Below are positions 17,054-25,872 of a stretch of DNA of 64,000 nucleotides, one piece after another (the first letter of the stretch is position 1; each line of letters begins with the position of its first letter). The notes under the pieces were generated by a model. That model was not told the DNA's origin and ran no database searches. It worked only from the letters and a program-made list of their open reading frames with translations. Source of the stretch: Neobacillus citreus (GTDB taxonomy: Bacteria > Bacillota > Bacilli > Bacillales > Cytobacillaceae). The stretch is from assembly GCF_018343545.2 (NCBI RefSeq), contig NZ_JAGYPE020000009.1, positions 1-64,000 of the forward strand. Direction: 5' to 3'. A program made the translations under genes and the position numbers.

Positions 17054-17479
17054 TCACAAATACTCTTTGGTAATAACCTGCCAAATTTTCAAGCCCCGTT
17101 CATATTCCATCTGAACCATAGTTGGAGATAGGACTACCCTGCTACCTACAATATCATTAATCGAAGATGATGATACTGCTTTTCGCAATTTCTCAAATCG
17201 ATTTAAGTGCATGAAATACTCCTCATTTTCATGCCAACCATCATCATTATGATAATCGGCTATTTCCACTACTCCAGTCGCCAACCCTCGCGCAATGATT
17301 CCTTTTCCATTACGATATAAAAATACTAAATCATTAGGTTGTATTTGATTGATTTTCTCTTTCCAGGGAGAAAAATAGGCTGAACACTTTTCATTATTCA
17401 ACATATCCCTCTCGGCTTCTCCTCCTGGTCTATTTGCCCGGTTCGTATTTATTATGTAGGCTTTTCTCAATTCTTTCAC
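17054..17479 (-). CDS. EVE/PUA-like domain protein
   Basis: A 141-residue single-domain protein. Pattern: KAYIINTNR at the first strand, SPWKEKINQIQPNDLVFLYR, GKGIIARGLATGVVEIAD, and a C-terminal KIWQVITKEYL. A first strand with an Asn/Trp pocket, followed by 'x-G-D-x-V-F-x-Y' and 'G-I-x-A-x-G-x-A' segments, is the logic of EVE and related PUA-like domains that bind modified bases. Such domains are often beside or fused to restriction and defence proteins, and another is found inside the McrB at 59 kb. It lies 88 nt downstream of the SF1 helicase-nuclease gene. Family call is by pattern only. Confidence 0.5.
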   Translation of the reverse strand: MKELRKAYIINTNRANRPGGEAERDMLNNEKCSAYFSPWKEKINQIQPNDLVFLYRNGKGIIARGLATGVVEIADYHNDDGWHENEEYFMHLNRFEKLRKAVSSSSINDIVGSRVVLSPTMVQMEYERGLKIWQVITKEYL

Positions 17480-17567
17480 TCTCCTTTAATCGTAATAAAC
17501 GTTTCTGCCTCCAAAGCCCTCACTCTAAAATAAAAAATGTTAAAATTTTTAAGTATTATATAAATTT

Positions 17568-20330
17568 TCATGATCCTATTAATCCGGCAGAACCTGATTT
17601 TATTTTAAATATTTCTTCCAACTTCTTATTAAGACGATTTTCTTCCATACTACCAGTAGTTTTCATTCTGATAATCGGAATACCATACTTCCGTAATATT
17701 TCATCCTTCATTTTGTCACGCTTCAATTGAACTGGATTGTTAGCGTGGTAGGCATGTCCATCCACCTCAACAACCAAAACAGGCATTTTATCATGCTTGT
17801 TAAAAATGACGAAATCGGTGTGAGATAAAATGTTCATAGCATAGGTACGTTCTTCCTCTGTCAATTTTACTGGATCTTTTATCAACATACGTAAGGGCTG
17901 ATGTAACACCCAGTCCAGACTTTGATATTCCGGCAAATTAAGTACCTTACCAATCACAGTATTCATAAGATTTTCTGATTTAAAATTCGACACCTTCTTG
18001 CTTTTTCTCATCACTTCTAATAATTTTTCGGAATAGCTGCTATAAAGAAGATCGAAAACAGAATAAATTTGGCTCTCAATAACTTCAAAATTGTGATATT
18101 GAATATATCTCACCAAATCGCCTATATTTGTCCCGTTCCATTCTTCACTTCCCTCAGAAACTACTACAATCAGCTTTTTTACTGCACGAGAAATAGCAAC
18201 ATTAATTAGATTGGAGTTATCGGCAAATGCATTGCGTTCATTGTAATTGACAACAGTTGTAAGAATAATTACATCTCGTTCCCGCCCTTGAAATTTGTGG
18301 ACAGTGTCGGCATCAATTTTTCGATTCCCAATCGTCTTCTGCAGTTCCTCCGCTTGTAATCTGAATGGGGAGATGATTCCGACTGTTTCTTCTGCCTCAT
18401 TGATTTTTTGATCAGGAAATACTTCATTAAAAACAACATCAATCTGACGTTGATTCAATTTTCCTCTCGCATGATTACCTTTTGCAGTTTTATATAAAAC
18501 CAGAGGTTGATTCTCCTCCTCTTGATTCGTTAATACAATTAATTCATTATTATAAAATTTTTGATTACAGAAACCTATAATTTTTGGGTGACAACGATAA
18601 TGTTCTTTTAATAGAGTCTTGGGAATATTCCTATATAACTCTATGAAAGAGGATAACAAGCTATGGTTAGCAAAGCTGTAAGCACCAACCACCCCAAAGG
18701 TTTCAAAGATTTGTCTAGATTTATTGGCTATATCGGCGGAAACAACATTTGGAAGCTGTTTTACATCTCCAACAATTACTACGTTTTTAGCACATGATAG
18801 GGCCAAAGCACCGGTCGCAATATCAACTTGGGAAGCCTCATCTATGATGACATAATCAAAGAGATAATTCTTGGCAGCACTGTTTCTTAGTGAATGACTT
18901 GTACTTAATGTAACTGGGTATTCCTTCAAAAAAGACTTATGATACTCATCCTTCCATAACGCATCACTGGAAAAGATCGTTCTGCTTCCACCTTTATACT
19001 TTTCAGCTAATTTTGCTTTAAATAAGTCCATGGAACGTTGACTAAATTCTTTCATTTCCTCTTCAAAACTGTAATTCTCAAGCCTTTTCAAGAGTAACTC
19101 AATTTGGGTGTTTAATTCTTGAATTTTTTTTTCGTAAAAGACCTTTTGTAAAAATGAAATAAGCTCTTCAGGAGGTAATTTATAAAACTTTAAGTTAAAG
19201 ATTCCATAGAAAAATAAATTATAAATTTTGTCCTTTAAGGAGAATTTATTTTCACTAACGTTCTGCTTAAATTCTAAAAGTAATTTCAAAGCCTTATCAG
19301 AACTAATTTTTTTTACAAATTTAAACATAATATCCGTAGTGTTTGATTGTTCATAATACTTAATGAAGTATTCATATTCAGTCTGAAAACTTGATAATTC
19401 TTGCTTGATAATGGCAAGATTGTTCTGATATCCAAGCATTTCATTTAGTTTATTTTGGGAAGCCCTTAACTTGGATTGAATATCGTTATATTCAGAGGAT
19501 GTTATACCCCATTTACTCATGTCTGGATATGTACTTTTCTGGTTAGCAAAGAACTGTGCTTTATTTTGATTGTTACCTAGGTATGCTGCAATGAAATCCA
19601 CTCCATACTTTTCGAGTTTTTCAAGGACATTAGCCGTAGCAGAGTTATTATTGCTGACCACAGCTACAGTTTTATTTTCCATTACTGCATTTGCAATAAT
19701 GTTCAGTATGGTCTGTGTTTTACCCGTCCCTGGTGGTCCTTCAATAATACTAACCTGGTTCGATAGAGCTTTCTCCGTGGCTAATTTTTGACTAATATTA
19801 AATCCAAAAGGATAAACGGCATTAACTTTCTTTTGCTGTAACCCAAATTGTTCGCCTTTCAAGTATGAAGCTAACACGCTACGAGGACTTATCAGTGTAA
19901 GATTTTCATACTGTTTACTTAGGAAACTTTTATCATTTTCATCCTTTACACTTACATAATTAGCTAGCGTTTTTAAATAATTAAAAGTACTAAGTGTTGA
20001 GCTATTGGTTAACGAAGAATCTTCAATCACTAGTCTTGAACGCTGATAAGATTTTTTATATCCTGTTTTAAAATTAAGTTTTACATATTCGCCAAAATCA
20101 AGGATTTTCGTTATCCCGGATACTGGGTGATTATTCTCGTAAATTAGGCTAGTTGTTGGGTCTTTAATCTTTGGGTTCTTATACCATTTAATATTTTCAT
20201 AATTATATTGAAAGACATGATGATTATTTTTATATTTAACTAGCCATCTTCCATCTTTATAAGTACATGATTCTATATTTTCAGTATTATCTTTCCCTTT
20301 TGCAAAAATTAAATGATGATCTTCGTTCAT
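17568..20330 (-). CDS. SF1 (Upf1/Dna2-like) helicase fused to a DUF2726 nuclease-like domain
   Basis: A 920-residue protein. Residues 1-150 form a beta-rich N-terminal region. Walker A is EGPPGTGKTQT at about 197-207; Walker B is YVIIDEASQVD near 500; further SF1 motifs are VIVGDVKQLPN, LKEHYRCHPKI, and near the end TVHKFQGRERDVIIL and NVAISRAVKKL. The C-terminal DUF2726-type domain has VVEVDGHAYH and LKRDKMKDEILRKYGIPI (about 850-885), a PD-(D/E)xK-like fold with E-V-D. This helicase-plus-nuclease design is typical of mobile defence genes. It heads a leftward cluster with an EVE-like protein, an unknown protein, a 53-aa protein and a membrane coiled-coil protein. No named system is recognised. 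Confidence 0.8.
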   Translation of the reverse strand: MNEDHHLIFAKGKDNTENIESCTYKDGRWLVKYKNNHHVFQYNYENIKWYKNPKIKDPTTSLIYENNHPVSGITKILDFGEYVKLNFKTGYKKSYQRSRLVIEDSSLTNSSTLSTFNYLKTLANYVSVKDENDKSFLSKQYENLTLISPRSVLASYLKGEQFGLQQKKVNAVYPFGFNISQKLATEKALSNQVSIIEGPPGTGKTQTILNIIANAVMENKTVAVVSNNNSATANVLEKLEKYGVDFIAAYLGNNQNKAQFFANQKSTYPDMSKWGITSSEYNDIQSKLRASQNKLNEMLGYQNNLAIIKQELSSFQTEYEYFIKYYEQSNTTDIMFKFVKKISSDKALKLLLEFKQNVSENKFSLKDKIYNLFFYGIFNLKFYKLPPEELISFLQKVFYEKKIQELNTQIELLLKRLENYSFEEEMKEFSQRSMDLFKAKLAEKYKGGSRTIFSSDALWKDEYHKSFLKEYPVTLSTSHSLRNSAAKNYLFDYVIIDEASQVDIATGALALSCAKNVVIVGDVKQLPNVVSADIANKSRQIFETFGVVGAYSFANHSLLSSFIELYRNIPKTLLKEHYRCHPKIIGFCNQKFYNNELIVLTNQEEENQPLVLYKTAKGNHARGKLNQRQIDVVFNEVFPDQKINEAEETVGIISPFRLQAEELQKTIGNRKIDADTVHKFQGRERDVIILTTVVNYNERNAFADNSNLINVAISRAVKKLIVVVSEGSEEWNGTNIGDLVRYIQYHNFEVIESQIYSVFDLLYSSYSEKLLEVMRKSKKVSNFKSENLMNTVIGKVLNLPEYQSLDWVLHQPLRMLIKDPVKLTEEERTYAMNILSHTDFVIFNKHDKMPVLVVEVDGHAYHANNPVQLKRDKMKDEILRKYGIPIIRMKTTGSMEENRLNKKLEEIFKIKSGSAGLIGS

Positions 20331-20599
20331 TATAGTTCACCACGTTTCAAGTTAGATTACCTTTGCTTCTATATAGCGTCTCGTTTGTATAAAGGCAAAG
20401 GTTATTATCCTATTCGCCCCAACTATGATTATACTACTTTTTTCCTAAGTTCCCATTTCATTGTAATAAAAACGTGCCAAAAGATACTGTTAGTGATAAA
20501 ATGTAGCTAATTTAGATCCAAATAAATAACCCTTTAACAAAGAGGGTTAAAATTCTTTCGTATTTTCCCACCACATTAACCAATTTCAAGTTTAAAATC

Positions 20600-20941
20600 T
20601 CATAAATCTTTGCCACCTTTTCCCTTTGCAAATTGATATTGTCCGGGACAAAGTATCTGTATATTAGCTCTTACAAAAGTTGATTCACTACCGCTTCTGC
20701 CATATGCCTCCATCCAATCAAACAAATGAAAATCCCATTTTTTTTCACTAATATAAGCATGGATGTCACGATTAAATTGGGAGGCAATTTTATCAATTAG
20801 CTCCTGTTTTTGCCCTTACATCCCTGTTTTGATAAAAGCCTTTGGAAGCTCTTTGTATAAAGAGAACAGCAGAAGCTGCATTATAAGTATGCCCGGCAAT
20901 TCGAAGGCTTCTAACACCTCTTGTACAGGGGGTAAGAAAAG
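20600..20941 (-). pseudogene. Gene remnant with an in-frame TAA
   Basis: One frame is open apart from a TAA at 20816-20818. Before it reads VQEVLEAFELPGILIMQLLL and YKELPKAFIKTGM; after it GQKQELIDKIASQFNRDIHA, then KKWDFHLFDWMEAYGRSGSE and ANIQILCPGQYQFAKGKGG. The sequence looks protein-like but has no start or ribosome site. I do not recognise the family. The remaining gap between 20331 and 21178 shows no supported gene. Confidence 0.35.
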
Positions 20942-21178
20942 TTACTAATCAGCTGCTTAATTCATCAATAAAATGTTTCGAACGGTAAAAGTGTACGTCC
21001 ATTTTTTAGGATGGTTATTGGTGAATTGTCATAGAGGAGGGAAAAATAAATACAAATAAGAAAAAACACTTATTTAAATTCGAATAATTAGATATGATAT
21101 AATCATTTATGAAATAATTAACAATTATGTTTAAAATGCGTTTTAGAGAGCAGTTTATACGAGATCGGAGGGAATTGT

Positions 21179-21967
21179 ATGAGTATCGAGCAGCATGAAG
21201 CGATTGGACATACACTAAAAAAAATTACCATTAGATATGATTTTCGGGACTTAATGGGATTTCCCCAAGGCCACTTACGAAGAATACTAAAAATATGTGA
21301 TGATTCTGGACTTACAAATATTGATACAACAAATTTAAATTCTTCAGATTTTATTTTTAGTGATCAGCTAACTACCCTTCAACCTCCGCATGGTCAATTA
21401 TTACACAAAATGCCAAATTACGTTTTTTATAATGATGATGAAAGTTTAAATATCGAAATTAATCAATACTTTTTAAGGATTACTCACAATGTTGTTGGAG
21501 ATTTAATCAGATTCAACCTATTGCTCACCTTATTTAAATCCATTTCAGAAGTCATTACAGAGATTGAAGAATTTATTCCGAGAAGATTGTCTTTAACAAA
21601 AATCAATGAAGTACTTTATAAGAATCTCGATCATTTAATATCAGATTTTAAGGAAGAGCAATTTGGCACCTTAAAAGAACTTGATTGGTCAAAACCTACG
21701 ACTTTTTTAAGGCAAAATTTAAATTTTGAGGAAGGGGGATTTTTAAACAATATTACCCGTCAAATAGAGAGTGGCACAATTAAGGAGGATTCCTTCATTC
21801 GATTACTACTTCAATTTGAGATATTATGTTTTGATTATATTGATAAAAATCCAGAAGTAATATTAGATAGCATGAATAAGAATCTTTGGAATCTTTATCT
21901 TAAGCACGTGACTCCTAATGGTGAATATAAATTAGAGAACGGTGGAAAGTTTGGTGAGAAATTTTGA
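21179..21967 (+). CDS. TIGR04255-like protein, first gene of an MBL cassette
   Basis: A 262-residue soluble protein; ATG with GGAGGG at good spacing. The middle (YVFYNDDESLNIEINQYFLR, then LFKSISEVITEIEEF and PRRLSLTKINEVLY) resembles the TIGR04255 family, a sporadically distributed group of roughly 250-residue proteins with a 'l-x-l-x-x-x-x-l-x-l' strand pair followed by a helix and an R-x-G-L-R-Y-I-N-like strand. No catalytic motif is seen. Its stop overlaps the TTG start of a 59-residue protein, which in turn overlaps the MBL gene, so the three are translationally coupled. Family call is tentative. Confidence 0.5.
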   Translation: MSIEQHEAIGHTLKKITIRYDFRDLMGFPQGHLRRILKICDDSGLTNIDTTNLNSSDFIFSDQLTTLQPPHGQLLHKMPNYVFYNDDESLNIEINQYFLRITHNVVGDLIRFNLLLTLFKSISEVITEIEEFIPRRLSLTKINEVLYKNLDHLISDFKEEQFGTLKELDWSKPTTFLRQNLNFEEGGFLNNITRQIESGTIKEDSFIRLLLQFEILCFDYIDKNPEVILDSMNKNLWNLYLKHVTPNGEYKLENGGKFGEKF

Positions 21968-22143
21968 AAAGTGCAAACAGATTAAAAAATCATCGGGACT
22001 TTCAATCAACAGGAAGATTAAATAGCTCCTTCCGTTCGATAGAAGAGGCCCTAAACCCTCGAATAAGAGCTAGTGAAATCAACGATTACTTAATAAAAGA
22101 TAAGACAAATGAGGCGATTAGACGGTTATCTTCAAAAAAATAA
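21964..22143 (+). CDS. 59-residue basic protein bridging the TIGR04255-like and MBL genes
   Basis: TTG at 21964 overlaps the preceding stop (TTGA); GGTGAG lies five nt upstream. The frame (starting MKSANRLKNHRDFQSTGRLN) runs to TAA at 22141-22143 and overlaps the MBL start by 35 nt. The product is basic and helical, with ALNPRIRASEINDYLIKDKT in the middle. Translational coupling on both sides makes it likely to be real. No family recognised; small basic helical proteins in such cassettes may be adaptors or antitoxin-like partners, which is speculation. Confidence 0.5.
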   Translation: MKSANRLKNHRDFQSTGRLNSSFRSIEEALNPRIRASEINDYLIKDKTNEAIRRLSSKK

Positions 22144-23095
22144 TACATTAACCCTTTACATTATCGGTTATAAAAATCAGGGAGAGAGTATTGTAATTAA
22201 CATAGCTGATCAATTTATTGGTGTTTTGGATTCTTACAAAACACCTAACCATTTCGTTACAAAAGATATTTTAGATGGTTTTGGAAGAAAGAAAGTAAAT
22301 TTTCTATGTTGGACACATACAGATGCAGATCATACTTTAGGAATGTCAGATTTACTGAAAAATCACGTAGACAGAAAGACGTTGTTTTTCTTACCTGAAG
22401 GGTTCCAAGCAAAGGAAATTCAGGCAATGTATTCTAAATATGTATCCTCGGAATATCAAGAAATTAGTAAAATTGCTGATAAAAACATTGCTGTTTCAAA
22501 CTATATTTCAGTCAATCAATCAGTTTCCGAGACGTATTCAATTCTATTTTCATCAAGTAGTGAAAAATTGTATATAGATTTAGAGTACTACACCCCACTT
22601 TCCAGAGTTGTAAAAAATTTATCACAAAAGGCTTTTGATAATTATTTTAAAAGAAATAAATATGTAAGTAATAAACCCAATTATTTCTCAACGGTGTTAA
22701 AAATAACGGTAAGACATCCTGATATAATTCCAATAACAATCTGTTTAACTAGCGATCTAGATAACTACATTATTAAGAGGATGGACGAGGAGCAGGCTCA
22801 AGAATGCTTTGATGGAAATCTTATTATTAAAATTCCCCACCATGGCTCTAAACATTCAAGAAATATATTAGAATATATAAATAGTTTTGGATTTGCTGCT
22901 ACTACCTCCTATTCTAGTAGTAATTTACCACAAAAAGAAATATTAGATAGCTATAAACTAATAAATCCAAATGTCTCATTTACCGGGAAGGATAATACCC
23001 AAGAATATGGAATTATCAAATATGAAATTAAATTAACTGACAAATTCCATGATCTTATTAAATTAACACATCTAGGTGGAGCAGGCATTTATTAG
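22109..23095 (+). CDS. Metallo-beta-lactamase fold hydrolase
   Basis: A 328-residue protein with the MBL metal signature THTDADHTLG (His70, Asp72, Asp74, His75), a variant of H-x-H-x-D-H in which the second His is Asp. The distal motifs are LTSDLD (about residue 212) and IPHHGSKHS (about 245), as in ComEC-like and defence-associated MBL proteins that hydrolyse nucleic acids or cyclic nucleotides. The start is poorly supported by a ribosome site, as expected if it is coupled to the upstream 59-aa gene. The change of a metal His to Asp is seen in some MBL phosphodiesterases. Likely the effector or processing enzyme of the three-gene cassette. Confidence 0.72.
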   Translation: MRRLDGYLQKNNTLTLYIIGYKNQGESIVINIADQFIGVLDSYKTPNHFVTKDILDGFGRKKVNFLCWTHTDADHTLGMSDLLKNHVDRKTLFFLPEGFQAKEIQAMYSKYVSSEYQEISKIADKNIAVSNYISVNQSVSETYSILFSSSSEKLYIDLEYYTPLSRVVKNLSQKAFDNYFKRNKYVSNKPNYFSTVLKITVRHPDIIPITICLTSDLDNYIIKRMDEEQAQECFDGNLIIKIPHHGSKHSRNILEYINSFGFAATTSYSSSNLPQKEILDSYKLINPNVSFTGKDNTQEYGIIKYEIKLTDKFHDLIKLTHLGGAGIY

Positions 23096-23127
23096 ACTAA
23101 TACCATTTTTAATTACACCCAAATCTG

Positions 23128-23166
23128 AATTACCAGGTAACTCTATCACAGGGTTACCTGGTAATT
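23128..23166. terminator. Bidirectional hairpin between convergent genes
   Basis: AATTACCAGGTAAC (23128-23141) pairs perfectly with GTTACCTGGTAATT (23153-23166). It lies between the convergent ends of the MBL cassette and the helicase operon. Confidence 0.65.
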
Positions 23167-23357
23167 CCTCTCTATAGAAGGCCAGTAGTTATACCTTAGA
23201 TATTATGTATTTGTTACCTGAAGTTTACTACCCGCCAAAAATCCCTCCAATAATTGAATACCACCAGCTTTATCAAGCGGTTCGTTGTTTTTCTCACAGA
23301 TGGTCAAATGAGTACAGTTTGGGCACCCATTTGTACATGGACATGCCCTCAAGATTC

Positions 23358-25634
23358 CTAAACCCTTTTAAAAATATGAAGCAGCCGTTCTTCGATCGCT
23401 TCCATGATACCGGCACCGCCACCTCCTGTTTCATAACAAACGATGGTAGGCTTGTTGTCAAATTCCTTTAAGTTTGTTGACGACATCAAGGAGAAATCAC
23501 TGTGCGAGCATTTGACTATCGTCGGAATCGCTGAGGCAATCGCATGTTCAACGACATGCAGCGCACCTTCTGAGACTCCACCCGGAAACTGCACCCATAA
23601 ACCTTCCGTTGTATACCGAACCGGATACATATTGCTCTCTTGAATGAGTTCCGAAGTTCCCCCGCCAAATAACTGAACTTTTTTATAACCAAACAAATGT
23701 CTGGTAATCTCCACTTGGCCTCGGCCAAGCTTGACCAAATCATGAATGGTGTTTTCCTTTACAACATCCAGCACATGAAAGGAATCAAAGATTTGCGATC
23801 TGGTGGTATAGTCAGCTTTAACGGGAAGTGCACAAATTTCATTTTTGCTGTGTAAAATTCTGGTCACCTTATACGTCTTCTGATTATAGAGGAATACCGC
23901 ACCCAAATGATAATCCCGCAGCAACGACCGCTCATCGACCCCTTCATAAAGGGTTTCATTCGTTAGCCCTTGATTGTGAATCACATTATACAATTTGCTG
24001 CTGCTTAATAGGAAATTATACTTGATCTCCGGGTCCACTAATTTCCATGTACCTTTTGACACTTCCTTCATCTTTTCGAGAAAACCGTCCGCTTTTCGGG
24101 CAGCGGAAACTTTAAAAAAGTTATGCGGTGAGGAGATAGTCCCGTTCAATTCATGTGTGGCGTATTGCAAATGTTCCGCTACAATATTGGGGTTGGACAC
24201 GTCGATGGTAACATGTTCCGCTTCCCGTTCCATGAATTCCTTCGGATTGGCAGCATAATATTGCTCCAAGGGATCCTCTTGGAAAATTTGAATGACGAGG
24301 CCAGGTCCTTTTCGACCGACACGCCCGGCCTGCTGCAGGAAGCTCGCCTTGCTTCCCGCATAGCCGATCATGAAGCACAGATTCAAATCGCCAATATCAA
24401 TGCCCATTTCCAGTGCGGAGGTCGAGACAATCCCCACCAATTCGCCCTTTTTCAATTTATCCATGATTTCTTGCTTTTTGTATGCGTTCAACTGCGCATG
24501 AAAAGGTGAGAATAGTTCGGATGGTATGTCCACCCCATCCGTTAGCTCCGCCAACCTCGAACGAATGGCATTATTTAAATCAAAGCTTGCTGTCGTGGTT
24601 GCCCTTCGATTCCCGTAAAAGAAAATCGTCTTAGGCAGCATCTTGTACGTTCCGGCAATGGATTTTAGAATTTCAAGGGCCTCTGTAATCGGCGCTCTTC
24701 TTGTTCGGTTATCGGATTTTTGCTCAAGCAAACCGGGATTCCATAATAAAATTTCCCGTTCATAAGAGGGGCTTCCGTCCTGTTGAATTAAGGAAAATCC
24801 GTTCTTTCCCTTAAGTCCGGTTATTTCCTCCGCTAATTCCTTTGGATTCCCAATCGATGCGGAACAGGCAATAAACTGCAGATTGGTGTTCCCCAATGCA
24901 TTGCATACGTTCCGCAGCCGGCGCATCAGCATCGCCACTTTGGAGCCTAACACCCCGTTATAGGCATGCAGTTCGTCAATAATGACATATTTTAAATTTT
25001 TGAAAAACCTTTTGCAATGTTGTTTATTCTTATGGTAATGGGCTGGTCCTCTAAGCAGAAAGTGTAAGAAATGAACATTGGTTAACCAGTACCGGGCGCT
25101 TTGATAGGTTAATTCCTTTACCGAATCAGACCCGCGCTCTAAGACTCCGGCTCCAATCTTTTTATCGCCAAGTTTGATCGTTTTATATCCGAAAGACGAT
25201 TCCGTTAAACTTTTCTCGTAATCAAATGTAGCCAATGACTGAAGCTGATCCCGTGTTAACGCCTTCAATGGTGATAAATATAAGACGGTCGAATCATCAT
25301 TTTCAATAAAAGACTCAAGAACAGGAATCGTATAAACCATCGATTTACCCGAAGCGGTCCCCGTAGTAATGACCACATTTTCGCCGTTTCGTACCTTGTT
25401 AATCGCGTCCGCCTGATGAGAGTATAATTGGGCGATTCCTTTTTGTGCTAATTTTTCCGTCAGAATCTCAGGCAAAGGTTTCTCCAAATCTCCAAAAATC
25501 GCTTCCCTTGCCGGAACTGAATATTGTTCGACAGTGGAGCCTAATTTGGCTCCCACCTTTTTGATCCCATCGATGACATCCTGAATAGGGTAATCCTTAA
25601 AGGACCAAGTCTCCATGCGGATATCTTTGAACAT
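23358..25634 (-). CDS. YprA/MrfA-like DEAD/DEAH helicase 1, C-terminus frame-shifted
   Basis: A 758-residue SF2 helicase of the DUF1998 (MZB) group. Motifs: TTGTASGKSMVYTIPVL (Walker A, about 92-108), YVIIDELHAYNG (DEVH-type box, about 218-229), CSASIGNPKE, STSALEMGIDIGDL and QQAGRVGRKGPG. The frame stops after LLHIFKRV, but a shift of one base near 23365 gives GLGILRACPCTNGCPNC and then KAGGIQLLEGF, ending at 23203. That is the four-cysteine tail conserved in MrfA-type helicases and present in the paralogue next door, so the listed end is probably a frameshift and the ancestral gene spanned 23203-25634. MrfA-like helicases act in DNA repair; tandem island copies suggest a defence role. Confidence 0.75.
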   Translation of the reverse strand: MFKDIRMETWSFKDYPIQDVIDGIKKVGAKLGSTVEQYSVPAREAIFGDLEKPLPEILTEKLAQKGIAQLYSHQADAINKVRNGENVVITTGTASGKSMVYTIPVLESFIENDDSTVLYLSPLKALTRDQLQSLATFDYEKSLTESSFGYKTIKLGDKKIGAGVLERGSDSVKELTYQSARYWLTNVHFLHFLLRGPAHYHKNKQHCKRFFKNLKYVIIDELHAYNGVLGSKVAMLMRRLRNVCNALGNTNLQFIACSASIGNPKELAEEITGLKGKNGFSLIQQDGSPSYEREILLWNPGLLEQKSDNRTRRAPITEALEILKSIAGTYKMLPKTIFFYGNRRATTTASFDLNNAIRSRLAELTDGVDIPSELFSPFHAQLNAYKKQEIMDKLKKGELVGIVSTSALEMGIDIGDLNLCFMIGYAGSKASFLQQAGRVGRKGPGLVIQIFQEDPLEQYYAANPKEFMEREAEHVTIDVSNPNIVAEHLQYATHELNGTISSPHNFFKVSAARKADGFLEKMKEVSKGTWKLVDPEIKYNFLLSSSKLYNVIHNQGLTNETLYEGVDERSLLRDYHLGAVFLYNQKTYKVTRILHSKNEICALPVKADYTTRSQIFDSFHVLDVVKENTIHDLVKLGRGQVEITRHLFGYKKVQLFGGGTSELIQESNMYPVRYTTEGLWVQFPGGVSEGALHVVEHAIASAIPTIVKCSHSDFSLMSSTNLKEFDNKPTIVCYETGGGGAGIMEAIEERLLHIFKRV

Positions 25635-25867
25635 ACCTTTTCATCTGGAGTCAGAAACTCTTCATTAATGATGTTTTGACAGCCTTGACAATAGATTCCA
25701 TCTTCCAGCTGCAGTCCATGGCATTCATCCCATTGATGCAAATGAATACCGTTGGTAGGCTGTTTAATTTCTCTTTTATAAGGTGTATCTTTATACTTTC
25801 TGCTAATTTGAAAAAAGTTAACTTGCCTAGCAGTTGATTCGTGACAGTTTAAACAAACTAACGGCAT
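25541..25867 (-). CDS. Zinc-ribbon partner of helicase 1
   Basis: A 108-residue frame with CLNCHES (residues 5-11) and DGIYCQGCQNI (about 55-65), a two-knuckle zinc ribbon. Its last 31 residues overlap the helicase 1 start in another frame. A matching ribbon precedes helicase 2 (see 28410-28547), where the second knuckle is in frame with the helicase. A one-base change near 25636 would fuse this ribbon to helicase 1 as well, so the two may once have been one chain. Alternatively it is a genuine small overlapping gene that loads the helicase. ATG start at 25867; five bases from the stop of helicase 2. Confidence 0.55.
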   Translation of the reverse strand: MPLVCLNCHESTARQVNFFQISRKYKDTPYKREIKQPTNGIHLHQWDECHGLQLEDGIYCQGCQNIINEEFLTPDEKVCSKISAWRLGPLRITLFRMSSMGSKRWEPN

Positions 25868-25872
25868 AATAT

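Noticed and set aside
17054..17479. Calling the 141-aa protein a restriction enzyme
   Set aside because: No nuclease motif is visible; the fold pattern is EVE/PUA-like only.
22109..23095. Avs type 1 (MBL-protease-STAND) identity for the MBL cassette
   Set aside because: There is no protease and no large STAND NTPase nearby.
23340..23380. Programmed -1 frameshift at the end of helicase 1
   Set aside because: The local bases (TTTTTAAAAGGG) do not give a canonical X-XXY-YYZ slippery site in the reading frame, so an indel or error is more likely; still open to test.
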